A stretch of DNA of 51,914 bases from Thermoplasmatota archaeon (GCA_029762535.1 JARVGK010000022.1:1-51914), one strand, 5' to 3'. Counted from the stretch's first letter, positions 9,801 through 17,382 are shown. Program-made: numbers and translations. The notes: generated from the sequence alone by a model not told the origin.

Positions 9801-10745
9801 TCAGGGGCGTATATCCTCGATAAGTTCCATATGGTCGCTCTGCCGATATCCGTTGGAAGAATGATGGTGATAGAACCTCTGCCCTCAGACGAGAGGGCTC
9901 TGGCATGGGTTCGTTTCAAGGGTAAGGAGGGAAAGGCCTACAATTTCGATGTGGACATCATCGACCTTCAGGGAAAGGTGAGGATCTCCTACAGGGATTA
10001 TTCTCTGGCAGGATTGATGCCAACCGAGAACGACATCGTTCCCGACAGCGATTACCCATTCGATACCATAGAGAGCTCGGACGCATCCATATCGCTCGTC
10101 GTGGTCGATATTGAGGCATTGAGGTCCGATCTCGATCATTATCAGAGATGCTTCGATAATGATTGGAAGGGTCTTATAAGAAAGGAGATGACCGAAAAGC
10201 GGGCGCGGGAACATCTGGCCGGAAGGCTGGCAGGCAAGGCAGCGGTCGCTCTTCATCTGTCCGTTTCAAGGGGGATATACGTACCGGTCAGAGAGGTCCA
10301 GATCCTCGCCGAGAAAGGAGGAAAGCCTTACGCTGTCGTGAGAGGAGAGAGGATAGAGATCTCCATAAGCCATTCAAGGAGATGGGCTTTGGGCTCGGTA
10401 TCCGAAAAGATCCACGGAAGCGATATAGAAAGCAGCGAGCCCAGGGACAGGTCCTTTCTCGACGAGGCCTTCACGGAACAGGAGATGAAGCTCATTAAGA
10501 AGTTGACGAAGGAACTGCCGATGACCGAGGAACTGGCGGTGAACATCTTCTTCTCATCCAAGGAGGCCTTATTGAAGATGCTGGGTCTGGGCCTTTCAGA
10601 GAACCTCAGGAAGGTCTCGGTGAAGGCCGCCAAAAAAACGGATGACCTTCTGTCCATGGAACTGACGCTGAGATATGGAAAAGACAAATACCTGGTCGGG
10701 ACCAGGATGTTCGGGGCATACGTGGTGTCCACTTGCAAGGAGTGA
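819..10745 (+). CDS. Giant type I fatty acid / polyketide synthase with built-in phosphopantetheinyl transferase
   Basis: Predicted to build acyl chains from malonyl-CoA in the cytosol. Order: residues 1-290, TIM-barrel-like nitronate monooxygenase/PfaD-type domain, probable enoyl reductase (GGR at 137-139 where GGH is usual); 322-770, KS1 with C529, H663, H701; 920-1240, acyltransferase with GHSLGEY (S1025) and HAFH (1127-1130), a malonyl-type motif; 1365-1835, divergent KS2 with C1574, H1722, H1762; 1905-2270, four ACPs, attachment residue S1940 in the first but T2033, T2130, T2227 in the others; 2290-2730, ketoreductase (GGGTGI 2505-2510, S2676, Y2689); 2790-3080, double-hotdog dehydratase (H2824); 3091-3308, Sfp-type transferase (D3202, E3204, K3248, E3249). 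No thioesterase or release domain is seen. The KS, tandem ACPs, KR and DH recall PfaA-type polyunsaturated fatty acid synthases and large FAS-like proteins of delta-proteobacteria. Start: ATG with AGAAGG 8 nt upstream. The carboxylase that would supply malonyl-CoA follows. The product is unknown. Confidence 0.9.
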   Translation: MTPTILVYNPPSTDDISVMEAAASSGALGILDLEYMEIDSIKRILSSLGSKGFPFGIRADPTGEKMMLLMGDERPTTLRMLVCISKGGMGEMIRKSIYETASGMGIEVVQEVCDLEEADESARSGIGTIVVRGQGSGGRIGSLPELDFASKVKTSNPNVKVLVMGDVGLKDMDTLVRSGADGIVLDSQVVGFPDRMEEAKMRASVPTRVVMADIGKGMRMNMGGEGERIAAIDAQLASSGAGGKERYKAVRSEIASVISSGKDPFVLLGPGASKHLNGLEEIGASGPTSERATPVQRVPAMRERTVTVDGRPVPPDYYDNAVAIIGLGSVFPRGIGNDNFWRMVLDGVDACTEVPPERWDWRLHYDPDPSVPYKTYSKIGAFIKDFHMDYKEFKIPPKAFDQFDLFQRYAIRATKEALIDANIFDRKDLDRDRIGCVIANASGGERRDWVALRTMFEELESWTRSMEDWKAFPEDVRENMLGTIRKALETNVFDIDEDTMPGSLPNISSGRLANMFDLRGPNFITDAACASTIAAIYSSINQLNLNHIDIGVTGGTDSGHNSHVYIEFCKIGALTPDGSRPFSDGANGFLMGEGAGTIVLKRIEDAVRDNDRIYAVIKGIAGSSDGKGKGITAPNPRGQTSSVKKALLDAKVDRSTISFIEAHGTSTIVGDVAELASLQEVFGGLPKGTIGLTSVKSQIGHLKAAAGAPGMIKAALAIHNKVLPPQINFEKPNRYFDWEKSPFYVITKTMEWKRIAQDTPRRCGVSSFGFGGTNFHVVMEEFDPTIYSAWKRVKEANPRKVQEASSGPGAPLEYDMEKISEYMAKKGDLVSEVFFFDSDDPLNMLKLAEEASEEARSAIRLRDVWKRPEGKGRYRLAIVAKDAAHFADQIAMLKKVGMNEKALMALAAKGIFVGDRERIRNRKTCLMFPGQGSQYINMFRDLSEKYSIVRDAFFEADAVMKDYIDDPLSSYVFRDVELGTSEYKEAQATLTRTEFNQPAMLTADTAMYKLLRSYGVEPDIVMGHSLGEYGALIASGALSFKDALIAVSARGREMRDLPVEDPGKMASIMAGVDEVEKVLSKIDGYVIAANKNCYIQTVIAGESAAMDEAVAKFKEMGIEAQFIPVSHAFHSAVVAPVRPILRNYLAKLDFRTPAIPILANIDGDYYPGGGDPDKVKERMLDILEEQVAASVEWIKQVQRAHADGCNVFIESGPKRALSTFVYNILEEKVKKGEVFPVTSNHPKKGGIFSFNEMLGSLWAIGYDLKFPDVNDETFFDPGFLHALDRFSKPREAPIVSPPVVIETPPAPPPVSSSAPTFDEFMRENARAFEDFLKERFESYVGRTGTEAPAPQIPSRVVERVRDRRRIVVTGVSMGLPGRFKKVFSEDNFDLLIQGRDLIGTIDPSRRERILEKNIVRLEKRPDGSAEMIKLDDDSMIAHLAGLLGDFDPVSEFGIPQNIVEDLDMTSKLAFAAGLLALRDAGIPLVRRYSQTTTGSYLPEGFELPQELQEDTGIIFASSFPGMNNVFRNLKEFYKDKGSYTMPRHIMFQILAMAHSQFAQYIKAKGPNTQVNSACASTTLAIAIAQDWISTGRCKRVIVLGADDPANDDSIEWLGSSLLALGALTTEKDVSKAAVPFDRRRSGMIVGSGAVGLVLESEEGPRRRGMTPIVEVLGSHIGNSAFHGSRLDIPHIARSMDRFITKMEREHGLRREELAPDLIFMSHETYTPARGGSSAAEVESLRRTFGDRFKDILIMNTKGFTGHAFGCCIEDPALLMSIRTGRAIPIANLDPKNIDPQFEGLNLSNGGNHERRYGLRLAAGFGSQLAFVLFKKTSLEEFPEDKARYGSWLRAIATTEPVELEVVQNVLRLRDGGISNLIHYRAIRRESAEIGFERGEASNIPEEKFSRFKDEILRIFSEKTGIAVELIDIDADLDSDLGIDSVKQVELFAAARTAFDLPKDEGVNLRDYPTLRKVIDYVASKSAWGQVDIDTAPTPSPSNEIEKRIVEIVSEKTGYSPDMLDLDLDLEADLGIDTVKQVELFASARGEFDLPRDDTVNLKDFPTLRHIIDYVSSRAKVEPQSKPGKTAQPSMESQADLIRDRIVSIVAEKTGYPLDMLELDLDLEADLGIDTVKQVELFASARGEFDLPRDDTVNLKDFPTLRHIIDYVSSRAKVEPQSKPGEAAQPSMESQADLIRDRIVSIVAEKTGYPLDMLELDLDLEADLGIDTVKQVELFASARGEFDLPRDDAVNLKDFPTLRHIIDYVTSRASMGSEKSGDVSKKASVEELKQSVNRWVLQADPAPAIKDAKPRPLEGKRLLMLGNASPDLIREKLGCEVVRVTMEDVLMERVEISDFHGMLDLSILDSSFDPLKDDWKIETDRVILPLFRIAKGMHDVLKNGGTFVTVTTMGGRFGTDRPVNPLNGAVSGFTKALKREYPSSQIMVFDVRPDLEKEALFENLSLELGVSDTPPEVGWDGRRFIPALRIITPSLEPGGIRNGMRILISGGGTGITSEIARGLADRAKLDLHLMGRTSLPKDIKELASLDEKGMAERKDRIKEKLKKGKDKVTPVMLEREYSKLEKAISIYRLIEDIERRGSVAHYHSVDVTDAKAVSKIVKHAGEINGVIHAAGIEQSKLLINKTEEDFSRVVDTKIVGAANIIEATKDHPLEFFVSFSSVAGRFGNAGQADYSAANDMLDKMWGTVRSLHPDCLVKAVGWSAWADVGMASRGSVKTILEIGGVTFIPIAEGVEYAIAEMISGREKEVFYAGSMGPLDNEGTMRWSEGVHQPYPLGISPLLDSMDTKDEINIFRRRLDGRREIFLNDHRIMNVPVLPGAMGVEMFSEAAQRVLGSRVELFDVKFNRPVNVDPFLDVEIHTKEDGSGAIEMELVSGPEDKRVIHFTARARSMKKEKTELIKGHPIRPGTVLARISAKEIYPHLFLDELFHVLSGAEVLGDGEFLGVYEPVKGDLIDPGYGFSNADMEYSPMHVELGFQLSGAYILDKFHMVALPISVGRMMVIEPLPSDERALAWVRFKGKEGKAYNFDVDIIDLQGKVRISYRDYSLAGLMPTENDIVPDSDYPFDTIESSDASISLVVVDIEALRSDLDHYQRCFDNDWKGLIRKEMTEKRAREHLAGRLAGKAAVALHLSVSRGIYVPVREVQILAEKGGKPYAVVRGERIEISISHSRRWALGSVSEKIHGSDIESSEPRDRSFLDEAFTEQEMKLIKKLTKELPMTEELAVNIFFSSKEALLKMLGLGLSENLRKVSVKAAKKTDDLLSMELTLRYGKDKYLVGTRMFGAYVVSTCKE
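6891..7611 (+). repeat. Near-identical 291-nt tandem repeats encoding ACP2-ACP4
   Basis: Units start at 6891, 7182 and 7473, exactly 291 nt (97 codons) apart. The third unit diverges after about 7611. Units one and two are almost identical including the linker; differences are scattered single bases such as GGGAAGACC versus GGAGAGGCC. ACP1, 279 nt upstream, is clearly more divergent. The near identity at silent sites points to recent duplication or ongoing gene conversion. Confidence 0.95.
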
Positions 10746-10774
10746 AAAGAGATGGGAGAAGGAGGTCAGCTTTG

Positions 10775-10852
10775 ATGGTCAGAACCTCATCATCGTCCGG
10801 AGAACAAGACCATACATGGAGGGCGATACCCTTTGTCATCAGATCGGATTGA
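10775..10852 (+). CDS. Possible 25-codon leader ORF overlapping the carboxylase start
   Basis: An ATG at 10775 follows a textbook SD (GGAGGT, 10761-10766, 8-nt spacer) just after the synthase stop. It reads 25 codons to a TGA at 10850 and overlaps the first codons of the carboxylase in another frame. The peptide is Ser-rich at its start and matches nothing I know. It could be a translational-coupling or leader ORF, or a relic or sequencing artefact of an older carboxylase start. No coding evidence beyond the strong SD. Confidence 0.3.
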   Translation: MVRTSSSSGEQDHTWRAIPFVIRSD

Positions 10853-13800
10853 TGGGAGGGAGGCAGCACCGCCCCCACCGGACGGGTATATGGACCCCGA
10901 TGATACTTTGTTCTCCCGGGATAGGTATACCGATAACCTTGAGTCCGTGGCAAAATGGATCGAACGGATGGGAGGGGATAGAAGCAAGGCCTTTGCGAGG
11001 GTCCTCATCGTCAACAACGGTCTCTCCGCCCTGCGTCTCATACAGGGGATCGCATCCCTATCGAACCTCATATCGGGCGGAAAGGACCCTAACCTGATAC
11101 AGGCGGTCGCGATCGCCTCCGATGCGGACTGGGTCGGGGACCGTCCCGAGGATGCGCAACAACGCCCCAACTATCTCAGGGAACCGGACATAATGGTCGC
11201 CCGCATCAAAGGGTCCAGGCCCAGGGACACATATCAGGACCAGGACACGATCATATCGATCGCCAGGAGGTACGGATGCGATGCGGTCGCAGTGGGATGG
11301 GGTCACCTGGCCGAGAACGCGGCGTTCTCCTCCCGAGTGGAGAGGGAAGGATCGGTCTTCATAGGGCCGCATTCCGAGGCGATGAGCCTGATGGGCGACA
11401 AGATCATGTCCAAGCTCATCATGGACGAGGCGGGTGTCCCCCTCCTCCCCTGGAACGGTTCGGATGTGTCCTACTCGGAGATCAGGGCGGACGTGGAGCG
11501 TCTTGCCAAGGAACGCGAGGAAATCGAGGGTCCGCTCTCCGCTTCGGACCGCTTCCATATGCTATTCGATCTGGCCTATGAAAGGGTCGGGATAGCCTCC
11601 GTCGAGAAGGCCAAGGCCGTTATCGAAAGGATCGGTCTTCCCGTGGTCATCAAGGCTACCGCGGGCGGGGGCGGAAGGGGAATACGTTTCGTGACAAATG
11701 AGAAGGACCTCTCATCTGGTCTTCAGACAGCGATCTCCGAGGCTTCCGCCGCCTTCGGGAACGGGACCGTATTCATCGAAAAGGCCGCAGACCCGGGCTC
11801 GAGACACATAGAGGTCCAGATACTGGCCGACGATGCAGGTACCGTCATAGCTCTGGGAGAGAGGGAATGTTCGATACAGCGTCACAACCAGAAGCTGATC
11901 GAGGAGAGCGGTGATGACATTCCGATCAAGGAGGCCACCAGAAGGGTATTGAGGGACGCGGCGGTAGATGCTGCAAAGGCCGTGGGTTATGTGAACGCAG
12001 GCACCGTGGAATTCCTGGTGGACAAGGATGGCAATCCTTTCTTCATGGAGATGAACACAAGGCTGCAGGTAGAGCACATCGCCACCGAAGCGTTGTATCC
12101 AGGGCTCGATCTCGTCGTTGAGCAGCTAAAGATAGCGATGGGGATACCCTTGGACGATCAACTTGTATCGTTAGGTGAGTCCCTCAAAACAGGCAGACAC
12201 AGCATATCGGTTCGCATAATGGCCGAGAATCCCAATGTCGGTTTCAGCTCTCAGACTGGCACTATCGGATCATTGGACATACCCAACCTGGGTCCCAATA
12301 CCCCGCGCGCTTATTTTGGATTCGGACAGGGTGGTACCGTTCACTCCTTCGCTGACAGCCAGATCGGTCACGCGGTGGTAAGCGGGCGGGACAGAGAGAG
12401 GGCCCGTCGTCACATGGTGGCGTTCCTATCAAAATTACGGATCAAAGGGATATTGACAACGGTTCAGTTCTCCGTGTCCATCCTTCAAGATGACCAATTC
12501 ATCGATGGAAAGAGGATCCATGTGAGCTGGCTGAAACAGAGGCTCGATGAGGCGCGTTCAAAGCCGGGGGAAACGCTCGGATCACCCGTCAGACCGGAGT
12601 TGGGCTTGGCGGCATTGGCGGTATTCGATTATCTATTTCAGAAGGCGGAATCTCAGGAAAAGTTCCATTCCAATATCATATCATCAAGGTCGATCACTCC
12701 CAGATTGCTCTCCAATACGGGTCTGACACGAGTGAAGTACGGAGGGCGTCATTACACCGTCATCGTCCGGGAGATAGGGGAAGAACAATACGAACTGGTC
12801 CTTGGCAATGGCCGGGCCATCGTCAGGTTCTGGGAAAGGCTTGGCCCCTCGAGGTTCATGATGGAATACGGAGGGACCGTCTATCAAGTATACAGAACGG
12901 ATGAGACATCGATCATACACGTGCAGGTCGGAGGGCATACCATAACCTTCGAGCGCGACCTCGATCCCGATGTCTACCGGGCCCCTCTGGCCGGGATCAT
13001 ATCATCCGTTGACGTCAAACAGGGGCAAAAGGTGAGCCCCGATGATACCCTGTTCACGATCGAGGCGATGAAGATGATCTCATCTCTGGTAAGTCCTCGG
13101 GATGCCCATATCGCAGATGTGTTCGTCGAGCCGGGTTCGATCGTGGAAGTGGGCACACGGTTGTTGAGGTTCGAGAATGTTCAGGATCAGGGGACTTTAG
13201 GTGAAGCTGTAGGGAACGGATCGGAGGATGACGACGGGGAACCACAACTGAATCTCATGAACGACACAGCCGGAATTCTGTCCAGACTTAATCGCAGATG
13301 GCATGTGAGAACTCATACCAACGGTCGCCATGCCGGTCGGTTGAGTGATGTACAGAACAACGGCAAGGACCGAGTATGCGCGCCTCAAGGTCCGAAGATC
13401 CCTCGTTGGAATATGGAAGTAGGGGAGACGCTCGCCGTAGAGTTCGATGAGGTCAGGATGCTGATCGGGAACATCATGCGCGGTTATCAGCTATCGAATC
13501 AAGACCTCGGATCCTTGATCGAAGAGATCGCGGATATGAGGGGGAGGCTCAAGGAAGGGCAGTGGATGGACCTTGTGAAAGATGCAATAGAGATTTTTTA
13601 CAGGGATGAAAGATACTTCAAAGGCACCACGATACTCGTTGAGGGACTGGCCACAGCTGAGAGGGAATCGGGGATCACCGGCGAAGGGAAATATGCCCTG
13701 GCTCGGTCCCACGCGAACCTTCCTGCCAAGAAGAGGCTGCTCCTATCCCTGCTCGAACCCATCACCCCCATGGAACTCGAGTCGATGGTTCCGCTTCTTG

Positions 13801-16800
13801 AGAAGCTCATTGGTCTGGGATACTCCGGCAAGCACAGGGACGTCTCCGCCCGGGCGGAGGAGCTGATACACCTTCTCCATCCTCTCCACGCTAGACCGAT
13901 CGACCTTCATCAGGTTATGGAGGAGATCGTTGAGGCGCAGCGTTCTGGAGATATTACGCTTCAATCCGAACTGATGAACAACGTGATGACCGCCACAGAA
14001 TCGATGCTATCCCAGCTTATCGATTACCTTGTGACCGGTTCGGGTTTCGCTAGGAAGATCGCCGGGAAATTGATAATCATGCGGGCCTATCGTGGCCACA
14101 GGGGACTGAGTTGCGAGTACGAGCATGTGGAAGGGGGGAAAAGGCTCTACGTTTGGCGGTTCGAAGATGTGATATCAGGAAAGGACCGCATGGGATTGGT
14201 GGGGCTGGTGGAACGCGGCGAGACGATCCGGACATGCCTTTTCAGCATGTACGTAAGGCTAAAGGAGATCTGGTCCGCACACCCCGAAAGGACCGACCAT
14301 ACCGGGGACGCCCTGGAGGTCCTGATACACTGGCCTCCAGATATAAAGAGCAGCGATGAGCTTTCCCAACATCTAAAGGATGTCGTCAACGACGTACTCG
14401 GTCCCGAGCGCTTGAGCAGGGTCACGTTCGTCGTGAGAAATCCCGATGACGATATACCAGGTTTCTTCACATACCGGCCAGTAGGGGGCGGGGAATATCT
14501 CGAGGACACCCTATGCAGGAACCTACATCCATCGCTCGCATACCTGGTGAACCTAAAACAGCTGGAACCCCTGAGGTCGAACATAGTGAAACTCCCCTCT
14601 GCGGATCCTCTGGTCCACATATTCCATCACAGGATACCGAACCAGAAAGGAACGGAGATGCCCGATAAAGAGAACAGGATATTCGTGAGGACGGTCATCA
14701 GGGATCCGGAGATAACCATGGGCAGCGAGGGCCCGTCATTCCCAGCCGCGGAGGAGGCGTTCGCGAACTCGCTCAGGCATCTGCGCATCTCCTATGTCGC
14801 GACCGGGGCTAAGTCGCACAACAACCAGATCTTCCTGTCTTTCGCGAAACACCTGAACCTATCCATAGAGGAGTTCGGCAGGATCATCAAAAGGATGATA
14901 AAGAATAAGGGAGGATTTGCCGATGTGGACCTGACAAGGACAGAGGTTCGCGGCCGCGTTAGGTCCTGGCAGTCCCCCGACGAGAGCGTGGATGTGCTGC
15001 TGGTCATCGACAATCCGACAGGGTTGCTCATGGAGATGAAGGAATACATCATCGAGACGAATCCGATCGACGGCGCACCCCTTATCATGCCCTTGAACGA
15101 TTTCATAGGGTCGGGCATCAGATGCGGAGAAGGGCCTGCAGGCGGCGGTTGGATGCCTCTTGGTGAATTGATCAAACCTATGACATCATTGGACAAGAAA
15201 CGCCTCATCCGACGTCAGAACAAAAAGGCCTACGTTTACGACAGATTACCGATCCTCAAAAGTGAGCTGGAATACATATGGGCATGTTCAGGAGAGACGA
15301 TGCCGGAGGAGATCTTTACTGCTCAGGAGATAGCGATCGATACAAGAGGCGACCTTGTACCGATCGAAAGACCGGTGGGACAGAACGACCTCTCGATAGT
15401 GGCATGGCGTGTTCACATAAAGACACCAGAGGTCCCTTGTGGAAGGGAATTGATCGTGGTGTCTGGCGATATGACCTATATGGGAGGATCCGTATCCTTT
15501 ATGGAGGACATCCTATTCTCCGGAGCGGCGAAGATGGCCCGCGATGATGGGATACCATTCGTGTACTTTGCGGAAGGCAGCGGCGCACGGATCGGCCTTG
15601 CGACGATCGTAACGAAGAGACTGGCCTACGATGAAGAGCAAGAGGTCTTCTACGTCGACAAGAAAACGTATTCGCTCCTATCACCCCTCGTGATCGGCCA
15701 TTGTGACCGGAAAAAGAGGTCGCGCTATATCATCACCTCGATTTTGGGGGGGATACCTGGGATCAACGTTTCTGAGGACGAGAGTTACCTCTATGTATCA
15801 GATGAGGTCCATGATCGCTTCGGGGACAGGCTGACCGCGCACCCTATCAAGATGAACGAGGATCCAAAAGAGAAGACTCGATGGGTTATAAATTCGATCG
15901 ACAGGCAGTATCCTCTGATCAATTTCGAGAACCTATCCGGTTCGGCGATGATGGCCAGGGCATGTTCACTGACCTATCACAGCGTTCCCACGATGGCTGT
16001 CGTTACGGACACCTGCACGGGGATCATCGCGTACAACGTGAGGCTGCTGAAAAGGATCGTGCAGACCCGGAACTCCGAGATAATCCTTACCGGTTTCAGG
16101 GCCCTGAACTCCCTGTATGGAGGCGATGACGTATATTCGTCTAACCGGGAGCTGGGAGGTCCTCACATCATGGGTCCGAACGGGGTATCGCACCATATCG
16201 TTGAGGACGAGAGCGAAGCCTGCCGGGAGGTTCTGAAATGGCTTTCCGGCGTCCCGGTGAAAAAGGGAAGCCTTCCTCCAATACGGCCCGGAAACGACCC
16301 GATCGACAGGGACGTATCCGGCGCCCTCATCGGCCCCCACGGCCTGATCAAGGCTCCAGGGGCGGACGTCGAGAGGCCTGTTCCATACGACTCGATGGAC
16401 CTTGCAAGGATCATATTCGATGAAGGCTCGACCGAGGAGGCACTGGAGAGATGGGGCGGGACCGTCCATGTTGGACGCGCCGCTATCGGAGGCATACCCA
16501 TCGGCTTCATATCGGTGGAGACCAGGACCGTCAGGAAGGAGATCCCTGCGGACCCTTCGGTGGAAGGGTCCACACCAGAGGAGGTCAACCAGTTCGGACA
16601 GGTCTGGTATCCGGATTCCGCTTTCAAGACCTCTCAGTGGATACAGTTCATGAGACATGAACGCAGACCTCTCGTCATCTTTCCCAACTGGCGGGGGTTC
16701 GCCGGGGGCAAGATCGACCTTTACGAGGAGATCATAAAGTACGGCGCCATGATCGTGGACGAACTGGTTCATTTCGACCTGCCGGTAATACTTTACATCC

Positions 16801-17261
16801 CGCCCTATGCGGAGCTCAGAGGGGGAGCATGGGTCGTCGTCGATACCCAGATCAATCCCGATAGGATCGTACTTCTGGCCGACGAGCACGCAACGGGTTC
16901 CGTCCTTGAGCCTTCGGGGATGGAGGCGGTCCCACTAATACAGAGAGAGATCAGCCGCGACTTGATCGGTCGGGACCCCATCCTCACCAGGTTGTACAGG
17001 AACCGCACGAAATACGCGACACAAATGGACCGTATAAAAAAGATAGACCAGGAGATCGAGGATCGCGAATCGGCCATACGATCGGACTACGTTAAGAAAT
17101 GGACCAGGATCTTCAGGTTGCACAATACGGCACAGAGAATGGGGGCTCTGGGAATAGCTGCAGAAGTGGTGCCGACAAAAAAGGCAAGGGAGGCCATATA
17201 CAGGCATCTCTCGATATCCCTATCAAATATCCGAAGTGATCATGTGAAGAAGGACGATTGA
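10833..17261 (+). CDS. Single-chain, eukaryotic-type acetyl-CoA carboxylase
   Basis: Predicted to carboxylate acetyl-CoA to malonyl-CoA using ATP, bicarbonate and biotin. One 2142-residue chain holds every part: biotin carboxylase (VNNG near 60, GWGHLAEN from 155, ATP loop AGGGGRGI 277-284, EMNTRLQVEH 406-415); biotin carrier with EAMKM at 744-748 (biotinyl lysine K747); a central region about 800-1500 with the eukaryotic-like TYR...ED...LHPSLAY and FVRTVIRD strings; and a fused carboxyltransferase (GSGARIG 1582-1588, LGGPHIMGPNGVSH near 1774, NWRGFAGG near 1952, RGGAWVVVD near 1995). Bacterial enzymes are usually four proteins and typical archaeal acyl-CoA carboxylases three, so this is the animal/fungal arrangement. 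Start: a TTG preceded by GGAGGG (10818-10823, 9-nt spacer); no in-frame ATG lies between the upstream stop and this point. It sits 87 nt after the synthase. A biotin ligase must be encoded elsewhere. Confidence 0.93.
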   Translation: MSSDRIDGREAAPPPPDGYMDPDDTLFSRDRYTDNLESVAKWIERMGGDRSKAFARVLIVNNGLSALRLIQGIASLSNLISGGKDPNLIQAVAIASDADWVGDRPEDAQQRPNYLREPDIMVARIKGSRPRDTYQDQDTIISIARRYGCDAVAVGWGHLAENAAFSSRVEREGSVFIGPHSEAMSLMGDKIMSKLIMDEAGVPLLPWNGSDVSYSEIRADVERLAKEREEIEGPLSASDRFHMLFDLAYERVGIASVEKAKAVIERIGLPVVIKATAGGGGRGIRFVTNEKDLSSGLQTAISEASAAFGNGTVFIEKAADPGSRHIEVQILADDAGTVIALGERECSIQRHNQKLIEESGDDIPIKEATRRVLRDAAVDAAKAVGYVNAGTVEFLVDKDGNPFFMEMNTRLQVEHIATEALYPGLDLVVEQLKIAMGIPLDDQLVSLGESLKTGRHSISVRIMAENPNVGFSSQTGTIGSLDIPNLGPNTPRAYFGFGQGGTVHSFADSQIGHAVVSGRDRERARRHMVAFLSKLRIKGILTTVQFSVSILQDDQFIDGKRIHVSWLKQRLDEARSKPGETLGSPVRPELGLAALAVFDYLFQKAESQEKFHSNIISSRSITPRLLSNTGLTRVKYGGRHYTVIVREIGEEQYELVLGNGRAIVRFWERLGPSRFMMEYGGTVYQVYRTDETSIIHVQVGGHTITFERDLDPDVYRAPLAGIISSVDVKQGQKVSPDDTLFTIEAMKMISSLVSPRDAHIADVFVEPGSIVEVGTRLLRFENVQDQGTLGEAVGNGSEDDDGEPQLNLMNDTAGILSRLNRRWHVRTHTNGRHAGRLSDVQNNGKDRVCAPQGPKIPRWNMEVGETLAVEFDEVRMLIGNIMRGYQLSNQDLGSLIEEIADMRGRLKEGQWMDLVKDAIEIFYRDERYFKGTTILVEGLATAERESGITGEGKYALARSHANLPAKKRLLLSLLEPITPMELESMVPLLEKLIGLGYSGKHRDVSARAEELIHLLHPLHARPIDLHQVMEEIVEAQRSGDITLQSELMNNVMTATESMLSQLIDYLVTGSGFARKIAGKLIIMRAYRGHRGLSCEYEHVEGGKRLYVWRFEDVISGKDRMGLVGLVERGETIRTCLFSMYVRLKEIWSAHPERTDHTGDALEVLIHWPPDIKSSDELSQHLKDVVNDVLGPERLSRVTFVVRNPDDDIPGFFTYRPVGGGEYLEDTLCRNLHPSLAYLVNLKQLEPLRSNIVKLPSADPLVHIFHHRIPNQKGTEMPDKENRIFVRTVIRDPEITMGSEGPSFPAAEEAFANSLRHLRISYVATGAKSHNNQIFLSFAKHLNLSIEEFGRIIKRMIKNKGGFADVDLTRTEVRGRVRSWQSPDESVDVLLVIDNPTGLLMEMKEYIIETNPIDGAPLIMPLNDFIGSGIRCGEGPAGGGWMPLGELIKPMTSLDKKRLIRRQNKKAYVYDRLPILKSELEYIWACSGETMPEEIFTAQEIAIDTRGDLVPIERPVGQNDLSIVAWRVHIKTPEVPCGRELIVVSGDMTYMGGSVSFMEDILFSGAAKMARDDGIPFVYFAEGSGARIGLATIVTKRLAYDEEQEVFYVDKKTYSLLSPLVIGHCDRKKRSRYIITSILGGIPGINVSEDESYLYVSDEVHDRFGDRLTAHPIKMNEDPKEKTRWVINSIDRQYPLINFENLSGSAMMARACSLTYHSVPTMAVVTDTCTGIIAYNVRLLKRIVQTRNSEIILTGFRALNSLYGGDDVYSSNRELGGPHIMGPNGVSHHIVEDESEACREVLKWLSGVPVKKGSLPPIRPGNDPIDRDVSGALIGPHGLIKAPGADVERPVPYDSMDLARIIFDEGSTEEALERWGGTVHVGRAAIGGIPIGFISVETRTVRKEIPADPSVEGSTPEEVNQFGQVWYPDSAFKTSQWIQFMRHERRPLVIFPNWRGFAGGKIDLYEEIIKYGAMIVDELVHFDLPVILYIPPYAELRGGAWVVVDTQINPDRIVLLADEHATGSVLEPSGMEAVPLIQREISRDLIGRDPILTRLYRNRTKYATQMDRIKKIDQEIEDRESAIRSDYVKKWTRIFRLHNTAQRMGALGIAAEVVPTKKAREAIYRHLSISLSNIRSDHVKKDD

Positions 17262-17382
17262 TCGCTCAGATATGATCACGAACGTTTGAGATGCTATCTT
17301 TCATCACTTCGGGCTTTGGACCAATCCGGGATATTCGCCTTGCTGGGGCGCTTGACATCACAGCGGGTTATTGCATAAACCG

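Noticed and set aside
15966..16889. 307-codon minus-strand frame
   Set aside because: Antisense to the carboxyltransferase part of the carboxylase, where the plus strand has clear catalytic motifs.
819..17261. Recent island or bacterial contamination
   Set aside because: Composition and codon preference look the same as in the flanking archaeal genes, and no integrase, transposon ends or attachment repeats are seen. An old transfer remains possible.
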